A stretch of DNA of 64,000 bases from an uncultured Collinsella sp. (GTDB lineage: Bacteria; Actinomycetota; Coriobacteriia; Coriobacteriales; Coriobacteriaceae): assembly GCA_947001705.1 (NCBI GenBank), contig CAMQHT010000006.1, positions 1 to 64,000 of the forward strand. The letters are read 5' to 3'. The translations under genes were made by a program, and so were the position numbers. The notes beneath the pieces are model-generated. The model was not told the origin of the DNA. It made no database searches and saw nothing but the letters and a program-made list of their open reading frames with translations. Position 1 is the first letter of the stretch. Every line of letters begins with the position of its first letter. This document shows, piece after piece, positions 8,005 through 16,119 of the stretch.

Positions 8005-10305
8005 TTATTTGATCTTGGTCGTGCCCGGCGCCAGGTTGGGGTCGGTCTCGTTGGCCTCGGTCTGGAAGTGCTCGGTGTAGACGTTCTTGCCGTCGCGGAA
8101 CATTTCGTAGTACTGCATCTTGGCGTAATCCTCACGCGCCTTGGTGGCGGCTGCGGCTGCGGCGTCGTCACCGGTGACGTTGGAGGAGAGCGCCCAGCGC
8201 AGGCTGGCGTCCTCGTAGCCCACGGAGTTGATGGCGGGCAGCGACTCGCGCAGCGTCATGTGCGCTTTCTGGTAGTCGGTCAGCGGTGCGCCGATCAGTT
8301 GCATCAGCTGGGTGGACAGGTAGTTGGTGGACAGGTCGTCGACCTCGCTCGTCTGGTCACAACCGGCAACGTCGTAGTTAGCCCAAATGATGTAGTCGGT
8401 CTGCCACAAGCGCTCCTGGTGGGTGGCGTCGTCCTCGCCGGTAAACCACTTATCGTTGAACTTGGACGGGAAGAACGGCTGGTGGTCGCCCCAGAACACC
8501 ACGACCACCTTGCGGTCGAGCTTGCTCAGGGCGTTGAGGAAGTAACGCAGCGCTTGGTCGGACTGCTCGATGCACGAGACATACTCGTCAACATCGGAGA
8601 GCGTGCCGTCCTCGACGGTCTTAGCGTCCAGGTCGGTCGTGTCGATGTTCAGGTGCATCTGCTTGTCGACCGGCAGCAGACCCGTGTCGTAGCCCGAGTG
8701 GTTCTGCATGGTCACATCGAAGATAAACTGCGGATCGGCGTTCTGGTCGAGCAGCTCAAGAATCTTGTCGTAGGTTGCCTGGTCGGTCACCATGCCGCGC
8801 AGGGTATCGGCGCCTTGGAAATCGTTGATGGACAGGAACTGGTCAAAGCCAAAGTCCTTGTAGACGTTCTCGCGGTTCCAGTTGGTCGCGTGGTTGGGGT
8901 GCATGGCCGTGGTGGAATAGCCGAGCGATTTGAACTGCTCTGCCAGATTCCCGGTCGTTTCCATGTTGTAGATGGTGTAGGGGTACACGCCCGAGCCCAG
9001 GTTGGCCATGGAGTTGCCGGTCATAAACTCAAACTCGGTATTGGCCGTGCCGCCGCCGTAGGCGCTCACGTAGAGCTTTCCGCGGCTGAGGCAGTTGGAC
9101 AGGTTCTTAAAGTACTGCGGACCTTCGTAGCCGGCGCGCATGTTCTGGTAGATCGACAAATCCGAGAACGTCTCGTTCATGATAGCGATGACCGTGGGCT
9201 TCTCGCTGTCGAACTGCTCCTTTGCGGCGGCGCGCTCGTCGCTCTTGGCCGCGTCGGATTTGTCGTAGGCCTTGGCGTACTTTTTGAGCGTGGCCTTGGC
9301 GTCATCGACAGAATAGTCGGCGGGTTTGGGCGGCTTGATGGACTGTGCCGCGCTAATAAAGGCAGGCAGATAGCCCTCGCGCCAGTAGCTCTCGAGCGGA
9401 CGCCAGGTGTAGACGGTGATGCCGAGGGTGTTGTAGTAGTCGATGAGCGTGACATGCGCGGTCACGCCGCCCAGGCACAGCACCGCCACGAGCAGGTTGG
9501 TGAGCAACATGCGCTTGGCGTTGGCGGCGCCCTTCTGACGGTGCGGCGCGACCAGGCCGGCGTACTCGCACAGCAGCATGGCGATGGCGGTAAAGCCCAT
9601 GGATAGCACGCAGAACAGCGAGATCGAGAAGGTGTAGCCGGTGCCGGCGACTGCGGCGGCGGTGGAGATGGCCGAAAGGTCGCCCGGCTGGATGGGCATG
9701 GATTTAAACGTGATGACAAAGAACTCGGCAATGCCCAGGACAAAGAGGGCAAAGGCCAGGACCGCGGGAGCTGCGCCGTGGCGCTGGAATAGGAAGAACA
9801 AGCCAGTCATGAGTGTGGCGATGATGGCCCACTCGAGCAGGATGCACAGGGGGTAGACCCAGGTAAAGTCGTGGTTGGACGAGACCTCCATGCCCAGCAG
9901 CGCAAAGACGCCGGCGAGCAGCAGGCACAGGACGGCGGCGACGAGCGGTTTGCCCACAAAGGCGCCGCGCAGGCGGGCGAGCTTGCCGGTGGGGGCGGGG
10001 GCGTCGGGCTCGGCGAACGCAAAGACGCGCGGGGCGATGCGGTCGCGGGCGATGCTGGCCCAAGCGCATCCGGTGAGGATGGCGTTGGTCAGGATGAGCA
10101 TCACAAAGGCGAGCGGCTCGTTTTGGGCGACGAGGCCAATGGCACCCCAAATGGTCAAAAAGAGCTGGAACAGGCCGAAGGCGACGCTCCACCCAAGAGC
10201 GCTTTTGGCAACGGTGCCCGACTGAGCGCGAATGGCCTTGGCCTCGCGCAAGACAAGGTAGACGGTCGCCGCAAGACCGACGAGCGAGATGGCGGCAGCG
10301 AACAT
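8005..10305 (-). CDS. LTA synthase family membrane sulfatase/phosphoglycerol transferase
   Basis: A 766-residue membrane enzyme of the lipoteichoic-acid-synthase type. The first ~300 residues hold about seven hydrophobic segments, including the family motif IQPGDLSA. The C-terminal half is a sulfatase-fold domain outside the membrane. Visible catalytic elements are E378 in MNETFSD, the probable nucleophile T420 in GGGTANTEF (aligned with the Thr of LtaS), and D607-H608 in WGDHQP. The expected reaction is transfer of glycerol phosphate from phosphatidylglycerol to a cell-wall glycopolymer; the exact polymer in this lineage is not known from sequence. Start is ATG 10305, preceded by TGAGGAG; a GTG at 10320 overlaps that site and is less likely. 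Confidence 0.85.
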   Translation of the reverse strand: MFAAAISLVGLAATVYLVLREAKAIRAQSGTVAKSALGWSVAFGLFQLFLTIWGAIGLVAQNEPLAFVMLILTNAILTGCAWASIARDRIAPRVFAFAEPDAPAPTGKLARLRGAFVGKPLVAAVLCLLLAGVFALLGMEVSSNHDFTWVYPLCILLEWAIIATLMTGLFFLFQRHGAAPAVLAFALFVLGIAEFFVITFKSMPIQPGDLSAISTAAAVAGTGYTFSISLFCVLSMGFTAIAMLLCEYAGLVAPHRQKGAANAKRMLLTNLLVAVLCLGGVTAHVTLIDYYNTLGITVYTWRPLESYWREGYLPAFISAAQSIKPPKPADYSVDDAKATLKKYAKAYDKSDAAKSDERAAAKEQFDSEKPTVIAIMNETFSDLSIYQNMRAGYEGPQYFKNLSNCLSRGKLYVSAYGGGTANTEFEFMTGNSMANLGSGVYPYTIYNMETTGNLAEQFKSLGYSTTAMHPNHATNWNRENVYKDFGFDQFLSINDFQGADTLRGMVTDQATYDKILELLDQNADPQFIFDVTMQNHSGYDTGLLPVDKQMHLNIDTTDLDAKTVEDGTLSDVDEYVSCIEQSDQALRYFLNALSKLDRKVVVVFWGDHQPFFPSKFNDKWFTGEDDATHQERLWQTDYIIWANYDVAGCDQTSEVDDLSTNYLSTQLMQLIGAPLTDYQKAHMTLRESLPAINSVGYEDASLRWALSSNVTGDDAAAAAATKAREDYAKMQYYEMFRDGKNVYTEHFQTEANETDPNLAPGTTKIK

Positions 10306-10518
10306 GCTGAGACTCCTCACAAACTAAAACCTACGAAAGCGGGGGTTTACCCGATTGTTACCAAGATATGCGCTGCAATTGGTGTCTGCGCACAACAACC
10401 AGCCATATTAACGCGCACGTGTGGCGGTGTGGCGCAATGTGGTGGCGACCTGCGCGATAATGGACGGGAATTACACGGAAACGTAAAGGCTTCTTAAAGA
10501 AATGGCGAGGGTAGGGCG

Positions 10519-11391
10519 ATGAGCGAGCAGGTTTGCGAGGCGGACATGGGCGGCGGCGGAGCTGCGGGCGTGGATACGTACGGCTATCCGGTCGAGACTA
10601 CGGGCAACGCGGTACTGGACATTTTGGAGCACCGCTCGTCCACGCGCGCTTTTGCGCGCGATGACGACGGCCGTCCCGTGGCGGTGACCGACGAGCAGCG
10701 GGCGGCGATCTTGCATGCGGCGAGTCGCGCGCCGTCGGCGGGCGCCATGATGATGTATTCCATCGTGAGCATTCGTGAGCAGGCTACGCTGGACCGTCTT
10801 GCCGACCTGTGCGACCACCAGCCCATGATCGCCAAGGCGCCCTGGGCACTCATATTTGTGGTCGATTATGCCAAGTGGATCGATCTGTTTGAGCACGTGG
10901 GCTGCTTTGAGCCCGAGTTTGTCGAGCGCACGGGCAAGGCGCCCCGCCCCGCGCCGGGTTTGGGCGACTTTGCCATCGCGGCGCAGGATGCCGTGATCGC
11001 TGCGCAAAACGCCGTGGTCGCCGCCGAGGCCCTGGGGCTGGGGAGCTGCTACATCGGTGATATCGTCGAGAATGCTGAGGAAGTTGCCGCACTGCTGGAC
11101 TTGCCTCCCTATACCATGCCGCTGTCGATGCTCATCATCGGCACGCCCCGCAAGGAGCGCCCGGCGATCGCGCATCCCGTGGTGAACCTGGTGCACGATG
11201 AGCGCTATCGCCGCGCCGATACCGCGACCATGGATGCGCAGGTGGCCGAGATGGATGCGATGTTTCGCCCGCACGCCCGCGAGGTGGGCGAGCGCGTCAT
11301 CGACATCTACACCCGTAAGCACACGAGCCCCTTTATGGCCGAGATGAGCCGCTCTATGGAGTGGTGGTTCAAAAACTGGCTCGGAAAATGA
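10519..11391 (+). CDS. nitroreductase family FMN-dependent oxidoreductase
   Basis: A 290-residue flavoprotein of the nitroreductase family. Near residue 40 is HRSSTRAF, the usual FMN-phosphate binding start, followed by 'SRAPSAGAMMMYSI' (FMN/NAD(P)H pocket). About residues 150-185 contain 'DAVIAAQNAVVAAEALGLG' and GSCYIGD, matching the central helix and second FMN motif. The C-terminal ~40 residues (EMSRSMEWWFKNW) extend beyond the core domain. Substrate cannot be told from sequence; quinones, nitroaromatics or flavins are usual. It is monocistronic, divergent from the LTA-synthase-like gene and closed by the hairpin at 11393. Confidence 0.85.
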   Translation: MSEQVCEADMGGGGAAGVDTYGYPVETTGNAVLDILEHRSSTRAFARDDDGRPVAVTDEQRAAILHAASRAPSAGAMMMYSIVSIREQATLDRLADLCDHQPMIAKAPWALIFVVDYAKWIDLFEHVGCFEPEFVERTGKAPRPAPGLGDFAIAAQDAVIAAQNAVVAAEALGLGSCYIGDIVENAEEVAALLDLPPYTMPLSMLIIGTPRKERPAIAHPVVNLVHDERYRRADTATMDAQVAEMDAMFRPHAREVGERVIDIYTRKHTSPFMAEMSRSMEWWFKNWLGK

Positions 11392-11392
11392 C

Positions 11393-11427
11393 GAATGTGA
11401 CAAAGGGGGCGTCCCTTTGTCACATTC
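11393..11427. repeat. dispersed hairpin (GACAAAGGG family), terminator-like
   Basis: Arms GAATGTGACAAAGGG (11393-11407) and CCCTTTGTCACATTC (11413-11427) pair perfectly with a 5-nt loop. It starts 2 nt after the nitroreductase stop. Related hairpins occur at 13601, 28795, 45962 and 52710, with degraded copies near 40010 and 41055. Confidence 0.8.
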
Positions 11428-11550
11428 CATATCGCCGCGGTGGCCTAAAGGCCGCATAAATGTTTATCTAGCTGGGAAAACGGTGCCATTAAAATATGGG
11501 CTGATTACATATAATCCCGTCGAACGTTAAAATTGGGAGGAAACCGGCTT

Positions 11551-13578
11551 ATGGAACAAAAGGCAAAGGAAGTAGCCTCGCACGCTGCGATTCCTGTGAG
11601 CATCTCGGCGATGCTCGTCACGCTGGGCGTGGTGTATGGCGATATCGGCACCAGCCCCATGTATGTAACCAAGGCGCTCGTTGCCGGCAACGGCGGCATC
11701 GGAAGCGTCACGCAGGAGTTCGTGCTCGGCGCGCTCTCCCTTGTCGTGTGGACGGTCACGCTGCTGACGACCGTCAAGTACGTGCTGATCTCGCTGCGCG
11801 CCGACAACCACGGCGAGGGCGGCATCTTTGCCCTGTACAGCCTGGTCAAGCGCTGCGGCAAGTGGCTCATCATCCCCGCCATGCTGGGCGGCGCGGCGCT
11901 GCTCGCCGACGGCATCCTGACGCCTGCCGTTACCGTCACCACGGCCATCGAGGGCCTGCGCACCATCCCGGCGGTCCATGCCGTGCTCGGTGACGACCAG
12001 GGTCGTGTCGTCGCCATCACGCTTGCCATCATCATCGCGCTCTTCTTGGTGCAGCGCATCGGCACGGCCAAGATCGGTCACGCCTTCGGCCCCATCATGA
12101 CGCTGTGGTTTTTGTTCCTGGGCGGCACGGGCCTGTTCTTTGTCTGCCAGTATCCCGCGGTGCTGCTGTGCCTCAACCCGTTGCGTGGCATCGCTTTTCT
12201 GCTGAGCCCCAACAACCATGCGGGCATCATGATTTTGGGCAGCTGCTTCCTCGCTACCACCGGTGCCGAGGCGCTCTATTCCGACATGGGCCATGTGGGC
12301 CGCGGCAACATCTATGCCACCTGGCCGTTCGTTAAGTGCTGCCTGCTGCTGTCCTACATGGGCCAGGGCGCGTGGCTTATCAACAACGCCGGCAACCCGG
12401 AGCTCATGGGTATCGCCGACCTCAACCCCTTCTACCAGATGCTCGCCCCGGGTCTGCGCCCCTTTGCCGTCGGCCTTTCCACCGTCGCGGCCATCATCGC
12501 CTCGCAGGCGCTCATCACCGGCGCATTCTCGCTGGTGTCCGAGGCCAGCCGCCTGGACCTCATGCCGCATATGCAGGTCTTCTATCCTGCCGAGACCAAG
12601 GGCCAGCTCTACATCCCCATGGTCAACAACGTCATGCTCGTGGGCTGCGTCGTCGTGGTGCTGCTGTTCCAGAACTCGGCGCACATGGAGGCCGCGTACG
12701 GCCTGGCCATTACCCTGACCATGATGTGCACGACAATGCTGCTCTTCTTCTATCTGCACGTGGAGCGCAATCTCAAGGTCGCGCCGTGGATCTTTGCCGC
12801 CTTCTTCCTTTTGCTCGAGGGCTTCTTCTTTGTGAGCTCGCTCACCAAGTTCTTCCACGGTGGCTACTTCACCATCCTCATGGCTGCACTCATCATGGGC
12901 ATCATGGTGTGCTGGTACAACGGTACGGCGGTCGAGCAACGTCAGTTTACGCTGCTGCCGCTGCGCAGCTATCTGCCGCAGCTCAAACGCCTGCGCGACG
13001 ACGATCGCTACGAGCTCATGAGCGACAACATCGTGTACCTGACCAAGGACACCAACACCGACTATATCGACCGCGATATCGTCTACTCGATTTTGGATAA
13101 GCACCCCAAGCGCGCTCGTGCCTGGTGGTTCGTGAATGTCGAGACCATGGAGGAGCCGCATACCTTTGCCTACTCGGTCGAGACGTTCGGCACCGACTAC
13201 GTATTCCGCGTGCATCTGTACCTGGGCTATAAGATCAACCAGCGCGTCAATGCTTACCTGCGCCAGGTTGTTCAGGACCTGGCTGCCAGCGGCGAGCTGC
13301 CGGCGCAGACGCATGACTACTCGGTCTACAAGGACCCGGGCAACATCGGTACGTTTAAGTTCGTCATGATCCGCAAGCTGCTGGCGCCCGAAAGCGACGT
13401 GGAGCCCAGCGAGCGTACGGCCATCACGCTCAAGTACATCATCCGCCGCGCCGCCGGCACGCCTGCGCGCTGGTACGGCCTGGAGAACTCCAACGTGAGC
13501 TTTGAGTACGTGCCGCTGTTCACCAAGTTTAAGGCCGTGAGCAAGATGCAGCGCCTGGCTCCCGACGAGCGTCCGTAG
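11551..13578 (+). CDS. kup: Kup/Trk-type low-affinity potassium uptake protein
   Basis: A 675-residue protein of the KUP/HAK/KT family, which imports K+ with protons. The signature VYGDIGTSPMYV is near residue 28, followed by about 12 membrane segments through residue ~460 and a soluble C-terminal domain of ~200 residues. Start ATG 11551 is set by GGAGG at 11536-11540. A -10-like TATAAT lies at 11510-11515. It is followed by a terminator and then a KdpD/KdpE-like sensor pair, which suggests a small potassium-homeostasis locus. There is no kdpFABC in the window. I saw no convincing c-di-AMP riboswitch in the 158-nt leader. Confidence 0.92.
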   Translation: MEQKAKEVASHAAIPVSISAMLVTLGVVYGDIGTSPMYVTKALVAGNGGIGSVTQEFVLGALSLVVWTVTLLTTVKYVLISLRADNHGEGGIFALYSLVKRCGKWLIIPAMLGGAALLADGILTPAVTVTTAIEGLRTIPAVHAVLGDDQGRVVAITLAIIIALFLVQRIGTAKIGHAFGPIMTLWFLFLGGTGLFFVCQYPAVLLCLNPLRGIAFLLSPNNHAGIMILGSCFLATTGAEALYSDMGHVGRGNIYATWPFVKCCLLLSYMGQGAWLINNAGNPELMGIADLNPFYQMLAPGLRPFAVGLSTVAAIIASQALITGAFSLVSEASRLDLMPHMQVFYPAETKGQLYIPMVNNVMLVGCVVVVLLFQNSAHMEAAYGLAITLTMMCTTMLLFFYLHVERNLKVAPWIFAAFFLLLEGFFFVSSLTKFFHGGYFTILMAALIMGIMVCWYNGTAVEQRQFTLLPLRSYLPQLKRLRDDDRYELMSDNIVYLTKDTNTDYIDRDIVYSILDKHPKRARAWWFVNVETMEEPHTFAYSVETFGTDYVFRVHLYLGYKINQRVNAYLRQVVQDLAASGELPAQTHDYSVYKDPGNIGTFKFVMIRKLLAPESDVEPSERTAITLKYIIRRAAGTPARWYGLENSNVSFEYVPLFTKFKAVSKMQRLAPDERP

Positions 13579-13600
13579 ACTGCAAGGCTATACACTTGGA

Positions 13601-13660
13601 ACCACCACAAGGGGAAACCACCACAAAGGTGCCTGTCCCCTTTGTGGTGGTTTTTGTTTT
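13601..13660 (+). terminator. rho-independent terminator after kup, built from a dispersed repeat
   Basis: The right arm CCCCTTTGTGGTGGT (13637-13651) can pair with either of two left arms, 13601-13614 or 13618-13630, and is followed by TTTTTGTTTTTG. Two alternative left arms suggest a duplicated half of the GACAAAGGG-family hairpin. Confidence 0.75.
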
Positions 13661-13681
13661 TGAGAGAGGGGCGGGGCGCTG

Positions 13682-15307
13682 ATGGACGTCCGTGCGGACG
13701 GCGATATTGCCGAGAACTTTTGGTGGCGGCGTACAACGCTGACGCGTCGCAGTCCTCTGTATGACGCCTGCGTATCGGCGGGGCTGCTAGCCGCGGCGAC
13801 GATTGTGGGCGCGCTGCTCGACCATCCGGGGCTCGCGCCGAGCATCATGATCGTCTATGTGTTCGCCGTGCAGCTGTGCGCTTTCTTTACCTGGAGCCGC
13901 CTGTACTGCCTGCTGAGCTCGGCTGCCGCCGTGGCGCTCTACAACTTCTTGTTTGTCGACCCGCGCTACGCGCTGTCGTTTATCGACCGCGTCTATCCCG
14001 GCATGTTCTTTATCATGTTTGCGGTCTCGCTCGTATCGAGCTCGATCGCGCTGGCCCTGCGCCGCGCCTTGGCGCAGGCTGCCGCCAGCGACCGTCGCAC
14101 GCAGATGGTGCTCGAGACCAACCGCATGCTGCAGCGGTGTGGCGATCAGCAACAGATTGTGCACGCTATGGCAACGCAGCTGGCGCGTCTTTCGGACTGT
14201 CCGGTCGTGTGGTATAGCGCCGATGCCGATAACGATGACCTGCTGCCGCGCACGACGTACACGGCCGTGGGCGATGCCGCGCCGGTACACCAGCTGGCGC
14301 CGCAGATGCCGCCGCGGCTCTCGGCGTCCGCCTATGTGGGAACGCCGCTCGATGCCACCTATGGCGCCTCGGCGTTCTACGGCATATACCTGACCGTGCG
14401 CTCGGGCGACACCATGGTGCGCGCGGGCGATCCCGCCTCGGTGGTGGGGGTGTTCGCCATTGTCGCCGAGCCCGATGCGCTGACGCCCGAGGAGCGGACG
14501 CTTGCCGATGCCATCGTGAGCGAAGGCGAGCTGGCGCTCGATCGCGCCCGCGCCATGGAGGCTCGCGAGGAAGCGGCGGTGCTCGCCAAAAACGAACAGC
14601 TGCGTGCCAACTTGCTGCGCTCCATCTCGCACGACCTGCGTACGCCGCTCACCAGTATTTCGGGTAATGCCGACGTGTTGCTCGACCAGGGCTCGACCGG
14701 CACGGCCGTGCTCGACGACCAGACACGCCGCGGCATGCTCCTATCCATTCGCTCGGACGCGCAATGGCTCAACGCCACTGTCGAGAATCTGCTCGCCATC
14801 ACCAAGCTCGAGGGTGGCGGTATGCGCCTGTCGACCACGCTCGAGCTCATGGACGATATCGTCGAGGAGGCGCTGCGCCACGTGAACCCGGCCGTGCGCG
14901 AGCACGACCTTAAGGTGGTGGCGTGCGATGAGCCGGCGCTCGTCAACGTCGACGCGCGCCTGATGGTGCAGCTGGTGGTCAACCTGGTGAACAACGCCAT
15001 CACCTATACGCCCTCGGATTCGCATATCGTGATCTCGATTGGCGTCGACGACGGATGCGTGGCGTGCTCGGTGGCCGATGACGGCCCGGGCATTGCGCCC
15101 GAGGACCGCGAGCGCATCTTTGAGTCGTTCTACACCGCCAACCATGGTCTGGCCGATAGCCAGCGCAGCGTGGGTCTGGGGCTTTCGCTCTGCCGCTCCA
15201 TTGCGCTGGCACATGGCGGTAGCATAGAGGTTACCGCGGCGGACCCTCACGGTTCGGTCTTTACGATTGAGCTTCCCGCCGCCGACGTTTCGTTTGATAA
15301 GGAGTAG
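13682..15307 (+). CDS. KdpD-like sensor histidine kinase lacking the N-terminal KdpD/USP domains
   Basis: A 541-residue membrane kinase. Four membrane segments occupy about residues 28-135 in the close spacing of KdpD, with the conserved 'FLFVDPRYALSF' between the third and fourth. A GAF-like region spans about 150-290. The phospho-acceptor is H317 in SISHDLRTP; N box NLVNNAITYTP, G1 DDGPGI and G2 GLGLSLC are intact. Canonical KdpD (~890 residues) begins with ~370 residues of KdpD and universal-stress domains in the cytoplasm; these are absent. Upstream is kup and downstream, 4 nt after the stop, a KdpE-type regulator. Signal is probably K+ or osmotic state (inference). Confidence 0.85.
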   Translation: MDVRADGDIAENFWWRRTTLTRRSPLYDACVSAGLLAAATIVGALLDHPGLAPSIMIVYVFAVQLCAFFTWSRLYCLLSSAAAVALYNFLFVDPRYALSFIDRVYPGMFFIMFAVSLVSSSIALALRRALAQAAASDRRTQMVLETNRMLQRCGDQQQIVHAMATQLARLSDCPVVWYSADADNDDLLPRTTYTAVGDAAPVHQLAPQMPPRLSASAYVGTPLDATYGASAFYGIYLTVRSGDTMVRAGDPASVVGVFAIVAEPDALTPEERTLADAIVSEGELALDRARAMEAREEAAVLAKNEQLRANLLRSISHDLRTPLTSISGNADVLLDQGSTGTAVLDDQTRRGMLLSIRSDAQWLNATVENLLAITKLEGGGMRLSTTLELMDDIVEEALRHVNPAVREHDLKVVACDEPALVNVDARLMVQLVVNLVNNAITYTPSDSHIVISIGVDDGCVACSVADDGPGIAPEDRERIFESFYTANHGLADSQRSVGLGLSLCRSIALAHGGSIEVTAADPHGSVFTIELPAADVSFDKE

Positions 15308-15311
15308 CGCT

Positions 15312-16025
15312 GTGCCGAACTCTGCCGTGAAACCGCTCATCTTGGTCGTTGAGGACGATCCCGCCGTCCGCAACCTTATCGTCGCCGCGCTCGAGGCGCA
15401 CGGTTTGCGCCATATGGCTGTGGAGACCGCCCACGCCGCCATCGCCGCCGCTTCGTCGCAGGCGCCGAGCATTGTGCTGCTCGATCTGGGCCTGCCCGAT
15501 ATGGACGGCGTCAAGGTGGTGGAGTCGGTGCGCGCGTGGTCGGGCATGCCGATCATCGTGGTTTCGGCGCGCAGCGAGGACGCGGACAAGATCCGAGCGC
15601 TCGATGCCGGCGCCGATGACTACCTGACTAAGCCGTTTTCGGTCGAGGAGCTGCTCGCGCGCATTCGCACCACGCTCAGGCGCCTTTCGTATGCGCAGGC
15701 GGGCGGTGTTGTCTCCGAGGGCTCGTTCGATACCGGCGAGTTGCATATCGATTTTGATGCCGGCATCGCCACGATGGATGGCGAGGAGCTGCATCTGACG
15801 CCGATCGAGTATAAGTTGCTCTGCTTGCTGGCGCACAACGCCGACAAGGTGCTGACGCACCAATATATCCTGCACGAGATTTGGGGCACGGCGACCAAGA
15901 GCGATCTGGCGAGCCTGCGCGTCTTTATGGGCACGTTGCGTAAGAAGATCGAGTCCGACCCCGCGCATCCGCGCTATATCCAAACGCACGTGGGCATTGG
16001 CTATCGCCTGGTCACCCAAGGCTAG
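15312..16025 (+). CDS. KdpE-like OmpR-family response regulator
   Basis: A 237-residue response regulator with a receiver domain (residues ~8-120) and a winged-helix DNA-binding domain (~135-233). Acidic pocket residues are D15 and D16 (VVEDDP), the phosphorylation site is D58 (LLDLGLPD), and the switch Lys is in YLTKPF. The output domain ends in 'YIQTHVGIGYRL', the usual OmpR-family wing. Start is GTG 15312, after AAGGAG that overlaps the end of the kinase gene; a further upstream start would lie inside that gene. Expected partner is the kinase just upstream. Targets are unknown since kdpFABC is not here; kup is the obvious local candidate. Confidence 0.88.
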   Translation: MPNSAVKPLILVVEDDPAVRNLIVAALEAHGLRHMAVETAHAAIAAASSQAPSIVLLDLGLPDMDGVKVVESVRAWSGMPIIVVSARSEDADKIRALDAGADDYLTKPFSVEELLARIRTTLRRLSYAQAGGVVSEGSFDTGELHIDFDAGIATMDGEELHLTPIEYKLLCLLAHNADKVLTHQYILHEIWGTATKSDLASLRVFMGTLRKKIESDPAHPRYIQTHVGIGYRLVTQG

Positions 16026-16049
16026 ATCGCCAACCATCATCCCAATATG

Positions 16050-16116
16050 AGTTGCGGTGAAATACGGTCTAAATTTGCCTAATTCCAGGCAAAACAGTCC
16101 GTATTCCACCGCAACT
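16050..16116. terminator. bidirectional terminator hairpin between convergent genes
   Basis: AGTTGCGGTG-A-AATACGG pairs with CCGTATT-C-CACCGCAACT, enclosing a second stem TTTGCCT/AGGCAAA. It lies between the kdpE-like gene and the rRNA methyltransferase gene, which converge on it. Confidence 0.75.
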
Positions 16117-16119
16117 TTG

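Noticed and set aside
7864..9606. A 580-codon plus-strand frame opposite the LTA-synthase-like gene
   Set aside because: Antisense shadow of a gene with intact catalytic motifs; its product is Val/Gly/His-rich low complexity typical of reversed GC-rich codons.
11428..11550. A c-di-AMP (ydaO) riboswitch upstream of kup
   Set aside because: The leader after the hairpin is only ~120 nt and I could not find the conserved ydaO core.
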